Below are positions 1 to 8,368 of a DNA stretch of 36,438 nt, one piece after another. Every line of letters begins with the position of its first letter. The first letter of the stretch is position 1. The notes beneath the pieces are model-generated. The model was not told the DNA's origin. It saw only the letters and a program-made list of their open reading frames with translations, and did not search any database. The position numbers and the translations under genes were made by a program. This DNA is from F1-20-MAGs119 sp040401695 (GTDB lineage: Bacteria > Actinomycetota > Acidimicrobiia > Acidimicrobiales > Ilumatobacteraceae). The stretch covers positions 1 to 36,438 of the forward strand of contig JBBANY010000017.1 in the NCBI GenBank assembly GCA_040401695.1, read 5' to 3'.

Positions 1-860
1 CGGTGTCGCGCGATCTCGACGAAGACCTACCGATTCTGGGTGCCGCGCTCGAAAGAGCCGGCACCCAGTTTCATTTCGTGAACTGGCACGACGATGTGGA
101 CTGGTCCGCGTACTCGGCGGTGTTCCTCCGCAGTCCGTGGGATTACCACCTGCGTCGCGACGAGTTCCTCGCCTGGATGCGGAACGCATCGCACGTGACC
201 CGCGTTTTCAATTCGTACGAGATCGTCGAATGGAACAGCGACAAGCGGTACCTTGCTGATCTTGTGGCTTCGGGGATTCCCGTCGTGCCGACACGTTTCG
301 TCGCGAGCGCCGACGAGTCGTCGGTGCGCGACGTTCTCGACGAGTTCGGCAACGACGTCGTCGTGAAGCCCAGCGTCTCGGCGGGGTCGCATGACACGTT
401 GCGTTATCGCGATGCGTCGGCCGTTGTTCCCGACGTCATTGACCACATTGCCCGAATCGTCGCCGCCGGTGCGGTGGCGATGCTGCAGCCGTACGAAGCG
501 GGAATCGACGACCGGGGTGAGACCGGAATGGTGTGGTTGAACGGAGAACTCAGCCACGCCTTTCGCAAGGGGGCGATCCTCGCTGCCGAGCCGGACATGG
601 GCAACGGCCTCTACGCGGCGGAGGACATCGACTCGCGCACTGCAACCAGCGATGAAGTGGCACTGGGCGAGTCGATCATGGGGGTCCTGAAGACGCGCTT
701 TGGTGCTGCGCCGCTGTACGCGCGTGTCGACGTGATTCCGAATGGCGCTGGCCAACCACAGTTGATGGAACTCGAGCTCGTCGAGCCGTCGTTCTTTCTC
801 GCGACCGCGCCGGGCGCCGACGACAGGGTGGCTTCGGCATTCGTAAATGCCCAGCTGTAG
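1..860 (+). CDS. ATP-grasp ligase-like protein (RimK/glutathione-synthetase type), 5'-truncated by window
   Basis: The frame is open at the window edge. A GTG lies at position 3, but relatives usually carry about 15 more residues (a first beta strand) before the RDLDEDLPIL stretch, so the true start is probably outside. Visible ATP-grasp features are the early block SPWDYHLRRDEFLAW, the nucleotide-binding VVVKPSVSAGS, and the C-terminal metal-site block MELELVEPSFF followed by APGADDR. The family (COG0189-like) joins a carboxylate to an amine or thiol through an acyl-phosphate using ATP; the substrates here cannot be told. The stop lies 10 bases before the likely hemQ start and the genes share a strand, so they may be co-transcribed. 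Family call is firm, exact reaction unknown. Confidence 0.8.
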   Translation, partial: VSRDLDEDLPILGAALERAGTQFHFVNWHDDVDWSAYSAVFLRSPWDYHLRRDEFLAWMRNASHVTRVFNSYEIVEWNSDKRYLADLVASGIPVVPTRFVASADESSVRDVLDEFGNDVVVKPSVSAGSHDTLRYRDASAVVPDVIDHIARIVAAGAVAMLQPYEAGIDDRGETGMVWLNGELSHAFRKGAILAAEPDMGNGLYAAEDIDSRTATSDEVALGESIMGVLKTRFGAAPLYARVDVIPNGAGQPQLMELELVEPSFFLATAPGADDRVASAFVNAQL

Positions 861-870
861 CGTGGCATCC

Positions 871-1545
871 ATGAGTGAACCGATGTCTCCCTCGATCGGA
901 ATGGGTGTACTGCACCTGTTCTGCAAGGCCGGCCAATCATTCGATCGTCAGGCAACGATCAATGCAGCGAAAGAAGCCGAGTCGGCAGGCCTCACCGTCA
1001 TCACGGTGTCGATGCTCGGCCACAAGAGCGACGCCTGCTTCATGGCGCTCGCCAATGACATGCGTGAACTGCGCCGCTTTCAAACGGCCGTCCAGCGCGC
1101 CGGCCTCGACATCGTCGACAGCTACGTATCGCTCACCGAGGTCAGTGAATACGCCGTCGGTGTGCCCCAGGAAATGCTGAACGCCCGTCTCTATCCGCAG
1201 ATCCCGGTGCCGGGCAAGAACGCATTCTGTTTCTACCCGATGTCGAAGCGCCGCAACGTCGGGGCCAACTGGTTCACCTTGCCCTACGAAGAGCGTCTGC
1301 GTCAGATGCAGGAACACGGCCACAGTGGCCGCAAGTTCGGCGCCAAGGTCACGCAACTTGTCACCGGCTCGACGGGTCTCGACGACTACGAGTGGGGCGT
1401 CACCCTCTTTGCCGTGAATCCCGATGACTTGAAAGAGGTCGTGTACACCATGCGCTTCGACCAGGCATCGGCCGAATACGCCGAGTTCGGTCCATTCTGC
1501 ATGGGCATGCTCACGCCCGTCGACGAACTCGTCGACCTTCTCTGA
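871..1545 (+). CDS. hemQ: HemQ/ChdC, coproheme decarboxylase (chlorite-dismutase family)
   Basis: The product (224 aa from ATG 871) catalyses the last step of the coproporphyrin-dependent heme pathway used by Gram-positive bacteria: peroxide-driven decarboxylation of two propionates of coproheme to give heme b. The family block YPMSKRR is present. Its Tyr122 matches the catalytic tyrosine of Firmicutes HemQ and its Lys126 the conserved lysine. The proximal heme histidine is His149 in QEHGHSGRKF, 27 residues after the tyrosine, the same spacing as in the characterised enzymes. STGLDDYEWGVTLF and MRFDQASAEYAEFGPF complete the second ferredoxin-like half. The frame is open up to ATG 847, inside the upstream gene; ATG 871 avoids that overlap, and 883 or 901 are also possible. 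No other heme gene is in the window. The next gene starts 11 bases after the stop. Confidence 0.9.
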   Translation: MSEPMSPSIGMGVLHLFCKAGQSFDRQATINAAKEAESAGLTVITVSMLGHKSDACFMALANDMRELRRFQTAVQRAGLDIVDSYVSLTEVSEYAVGVPQEMLNARLYPQIPVPGKNAFCFYPMSKRRNVGANWFTLPYEERLRQMQEHGHSGRKFGAKVTQLVTGSTGLDDYEWGVTLFAVNPDDLKEVVYTMRFDQASAEYAEFGPFCMGMLTPVDELVDLL

Positions 1546-1556
1546 CGGAAGTTTCC

Positions 1557-2258
1557 GTGCACACCGAGCTCGCCTACCTGCGCGATGCGTTCGTGCGCGA
1601 GTTCGATGCAACCGTCATCGCCGTTGCCGACAATCGAGTCGCACTCGACTCGACGTACTTCTATCCGACGGGTGGCGGCCAACCCCACGACACCGGAACC
1701 TTGGGTGCCGCCCACGTGTCGGAGGTGCGCAAAGAAGGTGATCTCGCCTGGCACACACTGCAGGGTCCGATCCCGAACGTGGGTGATGTCGTGCACGGGG
1801 CCGTCGACTGGGAGCGTCGTTTCAAGCTGATGCGCACCCACACCGCGATGCACATTCTCTGCGGTGTCATCTGGAACGAGTGGCAGGTTCCCGTCACCGG
1901 CGGGAACATGGAGCCGCTCTCGGCACGCATGGACTTCGAATTCGACCCGCTACCCGAGGGTTTTGCCGAACGCGTCGAGGTGCTCGTGAACGAGGCGATC
2001 GAACGCGACCATCCGATCACCGTCGGATTTCTGCCACGCGATACGGCGGTGATGGATGAGGACCTCATCCGTACGAAGGTCTCGCTCATCCCCGAGACCG
2101 TCAAGGAGATACGCGTCGTCGACATCGTCGGCCTCGACAAGCAGGCCGATGGCGGCACACATGTCGCATCGACCAAAGACGTCGGCCGCTTGCGCGTCGT
2201 GAAGTTGGAGAACAAAGGCAAGGGCAACAAGCGGGTTCGCGTCGAAATCACTGATTAG
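1557..2258 (+). CDS. AlaX-type alanyl-tRNA editing protein
   Basis: This 233-aa protein resembles free-standing editing domains of alanyl-tRNA synthetase, which hydrolyse Ser-tRNA(Ala) or Gly-tRNA(Ala). The N-terminal block FYPTGGGQPHDTG and the zinc motif HTAMH (His95, His99) are typical, as is QADGGTHV (His202). The Cys of the usual CGGTH zinc motif is Asp198 here, a variation I believe occurs in some AlaX proteins. The C-terminal ENKGKGNKRVRVEI is also typical. The start is GTG 1557, preceded by a GGAAG ribosome site at 1547-1551. It lies 11 bases behind hemQ and is probably in the same transcript. Length fits AlaX-M. Confidence in the family is high; the tRNA and amino-acid preference is inferred. 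Confidence 0.87.
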   Translation: MHTELAYLRDAFVREFDATVIAVADNRVALDSTYFYPTGGGQPHDTGTLGAAHVSEVRKEGDLAWHTLQGPIPNVGDVVHGAVDWERRFKLMRTHTAMHILCGVIWNEWQVPVTGGNMEPLSARMDFEFDPLPEGFAERVEVLVNEAIERDHPITVGFLPRDTAVMDEDLIRTKVSLIPETVKEIRVVDIVGLDKQADGGTHVASTKDVGRLRVVKLENKGKGNKRVRVEITD

Positions 2259-2269
2259 ATTTGTTTTCA

Positions 2270-3949
2270 ATGAGAAAACATCTCGCCGCATTTTTCGCTG
2301 TAGCAACTCTGGTTCTTGTGCCCTCGGCGATCGCCGTTGCGTCGTACACCTGGACTGATGTCGACGCCAGTAGTGGTACCTGGTATTCGCTGGCCGTTTC
2401 GGACACCGGACTTGTCGGGTATTCGTCTCAACACCGCCTTGCGACGCCATTCGCAGGCCGTGTCTGGAAGACGTCGGACGGCGGGGCATCGTGGACCGAA
2501 TTGACGGCGTCCCCGGCGCGGGCGAATTGGTCCCACGTGGCAACTTCTGGAGATGGGCAGACAGTGGCCGGAGTGGGCTACCTATGGGACGGTGCTGCGA
2601 ACGACACGGCAAACTTCGGTGATATTCAGATCTCTCGCAACGGTGGCACATCTTGGGCGCTTGCGAACACGGAGACGAATCGCCAATGGACAGGTCTGGC
2701 GATGTCGCGCGACGGCAATACTCTTGTCGCGACTGCAAAGAGCACGGACGGAACCAACGGAGTCGTCATGAAATCGGTGAATGGCGGTGCGACATGGTCT
2801 GACATCACGCCAAGCGTCAGTGCTGATCCCGCGGTCCGACTTCACGGTGGGCATTGGGCGCGCGTGGCCCTGTCGTCGGATGGCACAAGAATCATCACTA
2901 GTCGAGATTCGGTTGGCCTCTACACCTCTTCCGACGGGGGGACTTCATGGACTCAGACACTTGATGCCTCAGGAGGTATCTGGCCATCCATCAAGCTGTC
3001 TGGGGACGGAAGATACGCGGTTGCTTCGAACGACTTCTATAGTTCGGTTCACAACGGCGTATGGGTCTCATCCGATTACGGGATGTCGTGGACCCAAACT
3101 TACGTGGGAACGGGGGCTTCGCCGACGGCAGTCGCGCGTGACGGCGGAATCATGGCATTTGCGAAATACGGAGAGAAGCTCTACGTATCGCGAAACAACG
3201 GTGCGACATGGAGCGCAGAGGATCCGGTCGACAGTACGTGGGTCGGCATTGGTTTCAATCAATCCGGCGAGCGTTTGATTGCCGTAGCCGAAGGTGGCCT
3301 GGCGCGGTTTGCGACGTCGACGACGACAACCACCACGACTACCACGTCTACAACCGTGGCTCCGGCGACGACCGAAGCACCGGCGACGACTGCCGCAGCG
3401 ACAACATCGACGACGACGAGTTCGTCAACAATGACAGCGACAGCGCCTCCAACAACGGTTGTGACGACGACATCGACGATCGTGGATTCACCGCCACCGG
3501 CGGTGACGCCGTCGATGGTGGAGACGTTCAAGCCGAAGCCACTGGTGAAGGATGAGCAGGTTGCGGCAGGCGAAACCGTGACCGTACGAATCTCCGGATT
3601 CCAACCGTTTGAGCTCGTGTCGATCGGCTTCGACGATGGGGGTGGAGTGACCAGCCAGGCGGTGGGTGACCCCGTACGCGCCTTCGCCGGCCGCAAAGTT
3701 CTGACGACGGTGCGCGCCGATGCCACCGGCACGATTTCGGTGCAGACGAAGTTGCCGGCATCTGTCTCTGGTCCGGTGACGCTGTGGGCATACGGCCGCG
3801 AGAGCAAGGTTGGGTTCCGCCAGAAGTTCACCGTCGCAGAGCTGCCCGCAACGGGTTCGCAACGTTTGGATGCGAACCTGATGTTGGCGGGTTCGTTGGT
3901 CGTGTCAGGTGCCGTGTTGTTCGGCCTGCGGCGACGTCTGCGGAGGTAG
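2270..3949 (+). CDS. Secreted Asp-box (BNR/sortilin-like) repeat protein with LPATG sortase signal
   Basis: This is a 559-aa surface protein. ATG 2270 gives a clean signal peptide (MRKHLAAFF... to AIAVA), whereas an in-frame TTG at 2261 would only add MFS. The body holds at least six Asp-box motifs of the SxDGGxxW type: TSDGGASW, SRNGGTSW, SVNGGATW, SSDGGTSW, SSDYGMSW and SRNNGATW. This points to a beta-propeller of the sialidase/sortilin fold. A Thr/Ser/Ala-rich linker follows (about residues 350-410), probably wall-spanning or glycosylated. Next comes a beta-rich domain, then LPATG at about residue 525, a hydrophobic stretch and a RRRLRR tail, which together form a classical sortase cell-wall sorting signal. 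No sortase gene is in the window. Catalytic sialidase residues were not recognised, so an adhesive or binding role is as likely as an enzymatic one. Confidence 0.85.
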   Translation: MRKHLAAFFAVATLVLVPSAIAVASYTWTDVDASSGTWYSLAVSDTGLVGYSSQHRLATPFAGRVWKTSDGGASWTELTASPARANWSHVATSGDGQTVAGVGYLWDGAANDTANFGDIQISRNGGTSWALANTETNRQWTGLAMSRDGNTLVATAKSTDGTNGVVMKSVNGGATWSDITPSVSADPAVRLHGGHWARVALSSDGTRIITSRDSVGLYTSSDGGTSWTQTLDASGGIWPSIKLSGDGRYAVASNDFYSSVHNGVWVSSDYGMSWTQTYVGTGASPTAVARDGGIMAFAKYGEKLYVSRNNGATWSAEDPVDSTWVGIGFNQSGERLIAVAEGGLARFATSTTTTTTTTTSTTVAPATTEAPATTAAATTSTTTSSSTMTATAPPTTVVTTTSTIVDSPPPAVTPSMVETFKPKPLVKDEQVAAGETVTVRISGFQPFELVSIGFDDGGGVTSQAVGDPVRAFAGRKVLTTVRADATGTISVQTKLPASVSGPVTLWAYGRESKVGFRQKFTVAELPATGSQRLDANLMLAGSLVVSGAVLFGLRRRLRR

Positions 3950-3998
3950 ATTTCACTCGGCGTGCCGGGAAGACGGGTCGGCGAATCTCATTTCTGTT

Positions 3999-4005
3999 GA
4001 AAGGA
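3999..4005 (+). promoter_or_regulatory. Ribosome-binding site GAAAGGA for the cation exchanger
   Basis: GAAAGGA lies 11 bases before ATG 4017. The exchanger frame is open back to 3909, inside the preceding gene, but the membrane protein proper starts at 4017. This site supports that start. Confidence 0.5.
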
Positions 4006-4016
4006 TCGCTGACCCG

Positions 4017-4931
4017 ATGGACATCGTGTGGATGGTGAGTGGCGTCGCTCTCGCGGCAGCCGGTGGTGAGTTCTTCGTACGGGGCTCGGTCGGACTGGCC
4101 AAGTGGCTGCGCATTCCTGCGGGAATCGTCGGTGCGACCGTGGCGGCTTTCGCAACGTCGAGCCCCGAATTGTCGGTGTCCGTTCTGGCGTCGCTCGATG
4201 GGCGTCCCGAGATTGCTCTCGGTGACGCGGCCGGGTCGAACCTCGTCAATCTCGGTGTTGTTCTGGGTTTCACGGTTCTTCTTTCGCCCGTGGTCGTCCG
4301 TGTTGCCGATGTGCGGCGGGAATTGCCGATCGGGATCGCTGCGATGGGGTTGCTGTGGGTTTTCGCGGGCGACGGGGATTTCTCGCGGGTGGAGGCGATG
4401 GCGTTCCTCGCAGTATTCGTGTTCTGGTTGCTTTGGGTTGTGCGCGATGCGCGCCGGGATCGGGTCGACATCGAAGCATTGACGAGTTCGACGCGCGGCC
4501 GCACGGTGCTGGAGTTGGTGGCCGGTCTTGCCTTGTTGGTTCTCGCCGGTCGCTTGGTTGTGACTGCGGCGAAAGGATTCGGTGAGTCGTTGGGTTGGAG
4601 TGAATTCGTCGTTGGTTCGCTGCTCGTTGCCGTTGGAACGTCCACTCCGGAGTTCGTGACGGCACTGATCGCGGCGCGTCGGGGTCATTCCGATGTGGGT
4701 GTCGGCGCTGTCTTGGGTTCGAACATCTTCAACACGTTGTTCATCGTCGGAATCGCGGGACTCATCCAACCCATTTCAGGCGACGTCAATGGCCTGGAGA
4801 TCGCGGTGGTGTTGGGCATCATCGGGACATTGCTCGTGGTGCCGAATCGGTCGAACACCGTGGGCCGGGCGAGGGGAGTCGTCTTGCTGGCGCTGTACGG
4901 GGTGTTCGTGGTGGCGGTCCTGTCGGCGTAG
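4017..4931 (+). CDS. CaCA-family Na+/Ca2+ (cation) exchanger, YrbG-like
   Basis: A 304-aa integral membrane protein with two inverted repeats, each carrying an alpha motif. The first has FATSSPELSVSV and GDAAGSNLVNLG; the second has GTSTPEFVTAL and GAVLGSNIFNTLFIVG. The glutamates in SPEL and TPEF and the GSN-x-x-N loops form the ion sites in this superfamily. About ten hydrophobic segments are visible, with a polar loop near the middle (RDARRDRVDIEAL). It probably exchanges Ca2+ for Na+ or H+ across the membrane. The start at ATG 4017 is preferred over upstream frame extensions because the family begins directly with the first helix. It follows the LPxTG gene by 67 bases. Confidence 0.9.
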   Translation: MDIVWMVSGVALAAAGGEFFVRGSVGLAKWLRIPAGIVGATVAAFATSSPELSVSVLASLDGRPEIALGDAAGSNLVNLGVVLGFTVLLSPVVVRVADVRRELPIGIAAMGLLWVFAGDGDFSRVEAMAFLAVFVFWLLWVVRDARRDRVDIEALTSSTRGRTVLELVAGLALLVLAGRLVVTAAKGFGESLGWSEFVVGSLLVAVGTSTPEFVTALIAARRGHSDVGVGAVLGSNIFNTLFIVGIAGLIQPISGDVNGLEIAVVLGIIGTLLVVPNRSNTVGRARGVVLLALYGVFVVAVLSA

Positions 4932-4967
4932 TCGGGTGACGGCATCGCTGTCGGCAATGATGGTCTG

Positions 4968-6392
4968 ATGCAATCCGGGACGGTGGGGGCCGCCGAGGTT
5001 CCAGCCATCCCTCGACGCGCGTGGTACGCGCTGCTGCTGACTTCGTTCGGCCAGTTCTTCGTGATCTTCGACTCAACGGTGCTGAACGTTGGCTTTGCGT
5101 CGATCGAAAAGGACTTTTCGAACGTCGCGCGCACGACTCTCGCATGGGCCTTGACGAGTTATTCGATCGGTACGGCATCGCTGCTGTTGCTTGCGGGGCG
5201 GGTTGCCGATCTCTTCGGTCGCAAGCGCGTGTTCCTCGTCGGCATCTCCATCTTTGCGCTGGGAAGCCTCGGGGCCGGACTGGCGCCGAACGTCGGAATC
5301 CTCATTGCGACTCGTGCCGTGCAGTCGGTCGGTGGTGCACTGATGGTGCCAACGTCGATCGCGCTCGCGCTACCCGAGTTTCCGCCGGAGCGTCGCAGCC
5401 TGGCGGTGGGCGTGTGGGGTTCGATTGCCGCCTTGGCAGGAGGGTTGGGTCCACCGCTTGGTGCCGCCGTCATCGAACTCGGTGGATGGCGGTGGATCTT
5501 CTTCATCAACATCCCCGTGGTCTTGATCGTCGTCGTCTTGGGTCGGAACGTCCTGCGTGAATCGAAGGGCTCGTCGACAGGCACACGTCTCGACATGGTG
5601 TCGGTACCACTCGGCACGATCGGCTTGGCGTTACTTACGTTGGGTGTGCTGCAGGGCGAGAAGTGGGGATGGACGAGCCCCGGAATTCTGGCGTCGTTCG
5701 TCGGAGTCATCTTGTTCGGTTGGATCGTCGTTCGGCGCTCGATGACACACGCTGAACCGTTGCTCGACATGTCGATTTTCCGACATCGGCGTTTCACGGC
5801 CGCCTCGGTTGCGACGTTCACGTTGAACCTTCCCGTCGCAGGGTTCTGGTTCAGCGCGCCGCTGTTCTTCCAGACCGTTTGGGAATGGTCAGTGTTGAAG
5901 AGCGGCTTTGCAATCATGCCGACGCCGGTCATCATCTTTCTGACCGCGACGATTGCAGGTCGATTCTCCGACGGTGGACTGATCAAGCCGATCATCGGTT
6001 CGGGGATTGGATGCTGTGCCGTAGGAATCGCCGGACTCGCGCTGTTTCTCGACGGCGACGCGAATTACTGGACGCACTATCTACCATTTGCCGCGATCTA
6101 TGGCATTGGTCTCGGGTTGTCATGGTCGAATCTGACCGCTGCAGCGTTGATCGGTATCAATCACGAAAAGTTCGGTGTTGCGAACGGAACGAACCTCACC
6201 TTTCGGCAAGTGGGTGGCGCGATGGGAGTCGCCTTGTCGATCGCAGTCGCCGGTGAAGCCGGGGTGCTGGGCTCGGCAACCGCGTTCCATCGTGTGTGGC
6301 TGGTTCTTTCGGTGTGGATGATTCTCACGTTCATCTTTTTCACCGTTGCGTATCCGCGAATCTCTCCCTCTGCGGAAGGAGCCCGCAACTAA
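4968..6392 (+). CDS. MFS drug exporter, DHA2 (EmrB/QacA) family
   Basis: This 474-aa protein has about 14 hydrophobic segments, the DHA2 layout. The loop 2-3 motif A is present as AGRVADLFGRKRVF. The DHA2-type motif GGLGPPLGAAV followed by GGWRWIFFINIP marks the end of the N-terminal six helices. The likely role is proton-driven export of hydrophobic or cationic compounds. The start is ATG 4968, 36 bases after the exchanger stop, and the next gene begins 9 bases after its stop, so these transporters may form an operon. Substrate unknown. Confidence 0.9.
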   Translation: MQSGTVGAAEVPAIPRRAWYALLLTSFGQFFVIFDSTVLNVGFASIEKDFSNVARTTLAWALTSYSIGTASLLLLAGRVADLFGRKRVFLVGISIFALGSLGAGLAPNVGILIATRAVQSVGGALMVPTSIALALPEFPPERRSLAVGVWGSIAALAGGLGPPLGAAVIELGGWRWIFFINIPVVLIVVVLGRNVLRESKGSSTGTRLDMVSVPLGTIGLALLTLGVLQGEKWGWTSPGILASFVGVILFGWIVVRRSMTHAEPLLDMSIFRHRRFTAASVATFTLNLPVAGFWFSAPLFFQTVWEWSVLKSGFAIMPTPVIIFLTATIAGRFSDGGLIKPIIGSGIGCCAVGIAGLALFLDGDANYWTHYLPFAAIYGIGLGLSWSNLTAAALIGINHEKFGVANGTNLTFRQVGGAMGVALSIAVAGEAGVLGSATAFHRVWLVLSVWMILTFIFFTVAYPRISPSAEGARN

Positions 6393-6401
6393 GGTGTTCC
6401 G

Positions 6402-7040
6402 GTGCCCGAAACGTCGAATCTCGTCGCCTTCATCGGGGCAACCGTCGTTCTCCTTCTCATTCCCGGCCCTGCGATCATTCTCAACCTGAACCGCACGTTG
6501 GCTGATGGCCGGTCGCACGGGTTGGCAACGGTCGCCGGTCTGGAAATCGGAGACATGATCCAAGCCTCGCTCGCGGCATTGGGCCTGAGCGCGGTTCTTG
6601 CCACGTCCGTCAGCCTTTTCAATGCCATCAAATGGGGCGGCGTGGCCTACCTCATTTTCACGGGTCTGAAGACGTTGCTGACCCGCCCCGACGAATTGCG
6701 GACCGATTCGACCCACACCACGCTCGCGCAGTCGTTCCGTCAGGGGATCATCGTGAACGCTCTGAACCCGAAGACGTCACTCTTTTTCCTTTCCATCTTT
6801 CCGCAGTTCGTCGATGCGAATGCATCGAATGCAAAGATCCAGTCTCTGGTTCTCGGGCTCGTCTTTGTCGTGCTTGCGACGATTTTCAACGGCTCGTACA
6901 CCCTGATGGCAAGCGGTCTGCGCGACTGGCTGTTGCGCGGTCGTGCCGTCTATGTGATGCGTCGCTATGTTTCGGGGTTCGCATTCATCGGTCTTGGGCT
7001 GTTGGCGATGACCGCGGGACATCCGTCCAGTGCCGACTGA
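6402..7040 (+). CDS. LysE/RhtB-family amino-acid (metabolite) exporter
   Basis: A 212-aa membrane protein with about six hydrophobic segments. It has the family's N-terminal block LLLIPGPAIILNLNRTLADGRSHG, here the (I/T)PGP motif followed by G-rich loops, and the central ALNPKTSLFFLSIFPQF block that marks LysE/RhtB proteins. Members export lysine, homoserine, threonine or related small molecules. The start is GTG 6402, 9 bases after the MFS stop. Its TGA (7038-7040) overlaps the ribosome-binding site of the next gene, suggesting translational coupling. Substrate cannot be deduced. Confidence 0.9.
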   Translation: MPETSNLVAFIGATVVLLLIPGPAIILNLNRTLADGRSHGLATVAGLEIGDMIQASLAALGLSAVLATSVSLFNAIKWGGVAYLIFTGLKTLLTRPDELRTDSTHTTLAQSFRQGIIVNALNPKTSLFFLSIFPQFVDANASNAKIQSLVLGLVFVVLATIFNGSYTLMASGLRDWLLRGRAVYVMRRYVSGFAFIGLGLLAMTAGHPSSAD

Positions 7041-7043
7041 GGA
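7039..7043 (+). promoter_or_regulatory. Ribosome-binding site GAGGA that sets the hydrolase start
   Basis: GAGGA lies seven bases before ATG 7051 and overlaps the LysE-family stop codon. It favours ATG 7051 over the in-frame GTG at 7030, which would lie inside the LysE gene. Confidence 0.55.
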
Positions 7044-7050
7044 CGTGTCG

Positions 7051-7944
7051 ATGTTTTCGGTTCACTTTGCTTCACCGCGTGGATTTCGGCAGGGCTTTCA
7101 TCATGAGCGGGCGCGGAGCGGGGGCGCCACCGCCATGGTGTGCGTGCACGGGTGGCCCGAAACCAAGCGCTTGTACCACCGTGTAATTGGCCCGTTGCGT
7201 GATGCGGATTTCGATGTCGTGGTACCGGACCTTCGTGCCTTCGGCGACTCGGAGGTGGGCCCCGATGGGTTCAACGACGTGGTGTCGCATGCTCTCGACG
7301 TTCACGCATTGGTTCGCGATCACCTGGGATACGACAAGGTGATTCTCGTCGGGGGCGATCTCGGCGGCTCGGTGATCCAGGAGATCGCGCTTCGGTGGCC
7401 CGAGTGGGTCGATCGAATGGTGCTCTTCAATTCGCCGTTGCCCTACATGAAAGCAGAAATGGCCGGCCTTGCAACCCGCGCCGATGCTTCGACGCGCGAC
7501 TATTTCGAACGGCAGGGAACCGATGCGGACGGTCTGATCAGTGAACTGACATCGGTCGAAGCGTGTCGGAACTACGTGGCACAGTTCTACGGTCCGCGCA
7601 ACTGGGCCCACCCGGGCAACTTTTTACCAACGGATGTCGCCTATCACGTCGAACCGTTCGGCGATCCGCGTCGTCTCCGTGAGACGTTCGGCAACTACGA
7701 ATCTGCGTACTCCGCGCAGAAGCGTGTCGAGCGCCCGCTGTACGGTGCGAATGCCGCCACGCCGACGCTCATCGTCTTCGGTACGAGCGACCGGGTGATC
7801 TACCCCGATTTCGACAAGATGGCGCAGGTGGTGTTTGCCTGTCACGCTGGTCCGGTTCGCATCGACGGGTGTGGGCACTTCGTACCATGGGAGGCGCCCG
7901 AGAGGTTCGTCGAACTGACACTCGAGTTCTGCACTCGCGGTTAG
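7051..7944 (+). CDS. Alpha/beta hydrolase, epoxide-hydrolase-like
   Basis: This 297-aa enzyme has the HGWPE oxyanion block (residues 33-37). The nucleophile elbow is GGDLGG with Asp103 as nucleophile, as in epoxide hydrolases and haloalkane dehalogenases rather than esterases. The likely acid is Asp247 (FGTSDRV) and the catalytic base His276 (GCGHFVPWEAPE). The HGWP form and the WEAPE ending favour an epoxide hydrolase, which would attack an epoxide through a covalent ester and release a diol; a dehalogenase is the main alternative. It overlaps nothing with the start at 7051. The next gene starts 9 bases after its stop. Confidence 0.85.
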   Translation: MFSVHFASPRGFRQGFHHERARSGGATAMVCVHGWPETKRLYHRVIGPLRDADFDVVVPDLRAFGDSEVGPDGFNDVVSHALDVHALVRDHLGYDKVILVGGDLGGSVIQEIALRWPEWVDRMVLFNSPLPYMKAEMAGLATRADASTRDYFERQGTDADGLISELTSVEACRNYVAQFYGPRNWAHPGNFLPTDVAYHVEPFGDPRRLRETFGNYESAYSAQKRVERPLYGANAATPTLIVFGTSDRVIYPDFDKMAQVVFACHAGPVRIDGCGHFVPWEAPERFVELTLEFCTRG

Positions 7945-7953
7945 CCTGCCGAC

Positions 7954-8352
7954 ATGCCCAACGAACTGGACAAGGCCCGGTACGTTTCGTTCACCTCGTT
8001 CAAGCGCAACGGCGATCCCGTTTCGTTGCCGGTCTGGGTGGTGCCATTCGAAGGTGGTTATGCGTTCACCACCGACCCCGACGCTTTCAAGGTGAAGCGC
8101 GTGCGCAACAATCCGAAGGCGACCTTGCGCGTCTGTTCCGTGCGCGGCAACGTCGCGCCGGGTGCAACAGAATTCACGGGTACCGCAGAATATGTGGACG
8201 CGGTGACGGCTGATCGCGTGAACAAAGCCATTCGCCGCAAGTATTGGATTGCCTATCGCGTGCTCATCACCCCATCGAATCTGTGGTCGCGGCTGCGTGG
8301 TGGTTCCGGTGCGGCGGGGCACGCCGCCATCAAGGTCACGCTCGACTCGTGA
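7954..8352 (+). CDS. PPOX-class F420-dependent-type oxidoreductase
   Basis: A 132-aa protein with the split-barrel flavin/F420 fold. The blocks YVSFTSFKRNGDPVSLPVWV, FTTDPDAFKVKRVRNNP and GTAEYVDA match the actinobacterial Rv2061-like subgroup of pyridoxamine-phosphate-oxidase-like proteins, whose members bind F420 or flavin. It is probably a cytoplasmic reductase acting on an unknown substrate. The ATG at 7954 gives the canonical family start. It follows the hydrolase by 9 bases and is probably co-transcribed. Cofactor choice between F420 and FMN cannot be decided from sequence alone. Confidence 0.85.
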   Translation: MPNELDKARYVSFTSFKRNGDPVSLPVWVVPFEGGYAFTTDPDAFKVKRVRNNPKATLRVCSVRGNVAPGATEFTGTAEYVDAVTADRVNKAIRRKYWIAYRVLITPSNLWSRLRGGSGAAGHAAIKVTLDS

Positions 8353-8368
8353 GTCGACCCCGGTACCA

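Noticed and set aside
1234..1290. Apparent loss of the HemQ catalytic tyrosine (NWF where relatives often have NWY)
   Set aside because: The 27-residue spacing to the proximal His identifies the catalytic Tyr as that of YPMSK, which is present.
3259..3831. Antisense open frame opposite the Thr-rich linker of the surface protein
   Set aside because: Its Val-rich translation is the complement of ACN-repeat threonine codons; a shadow of the real gene.
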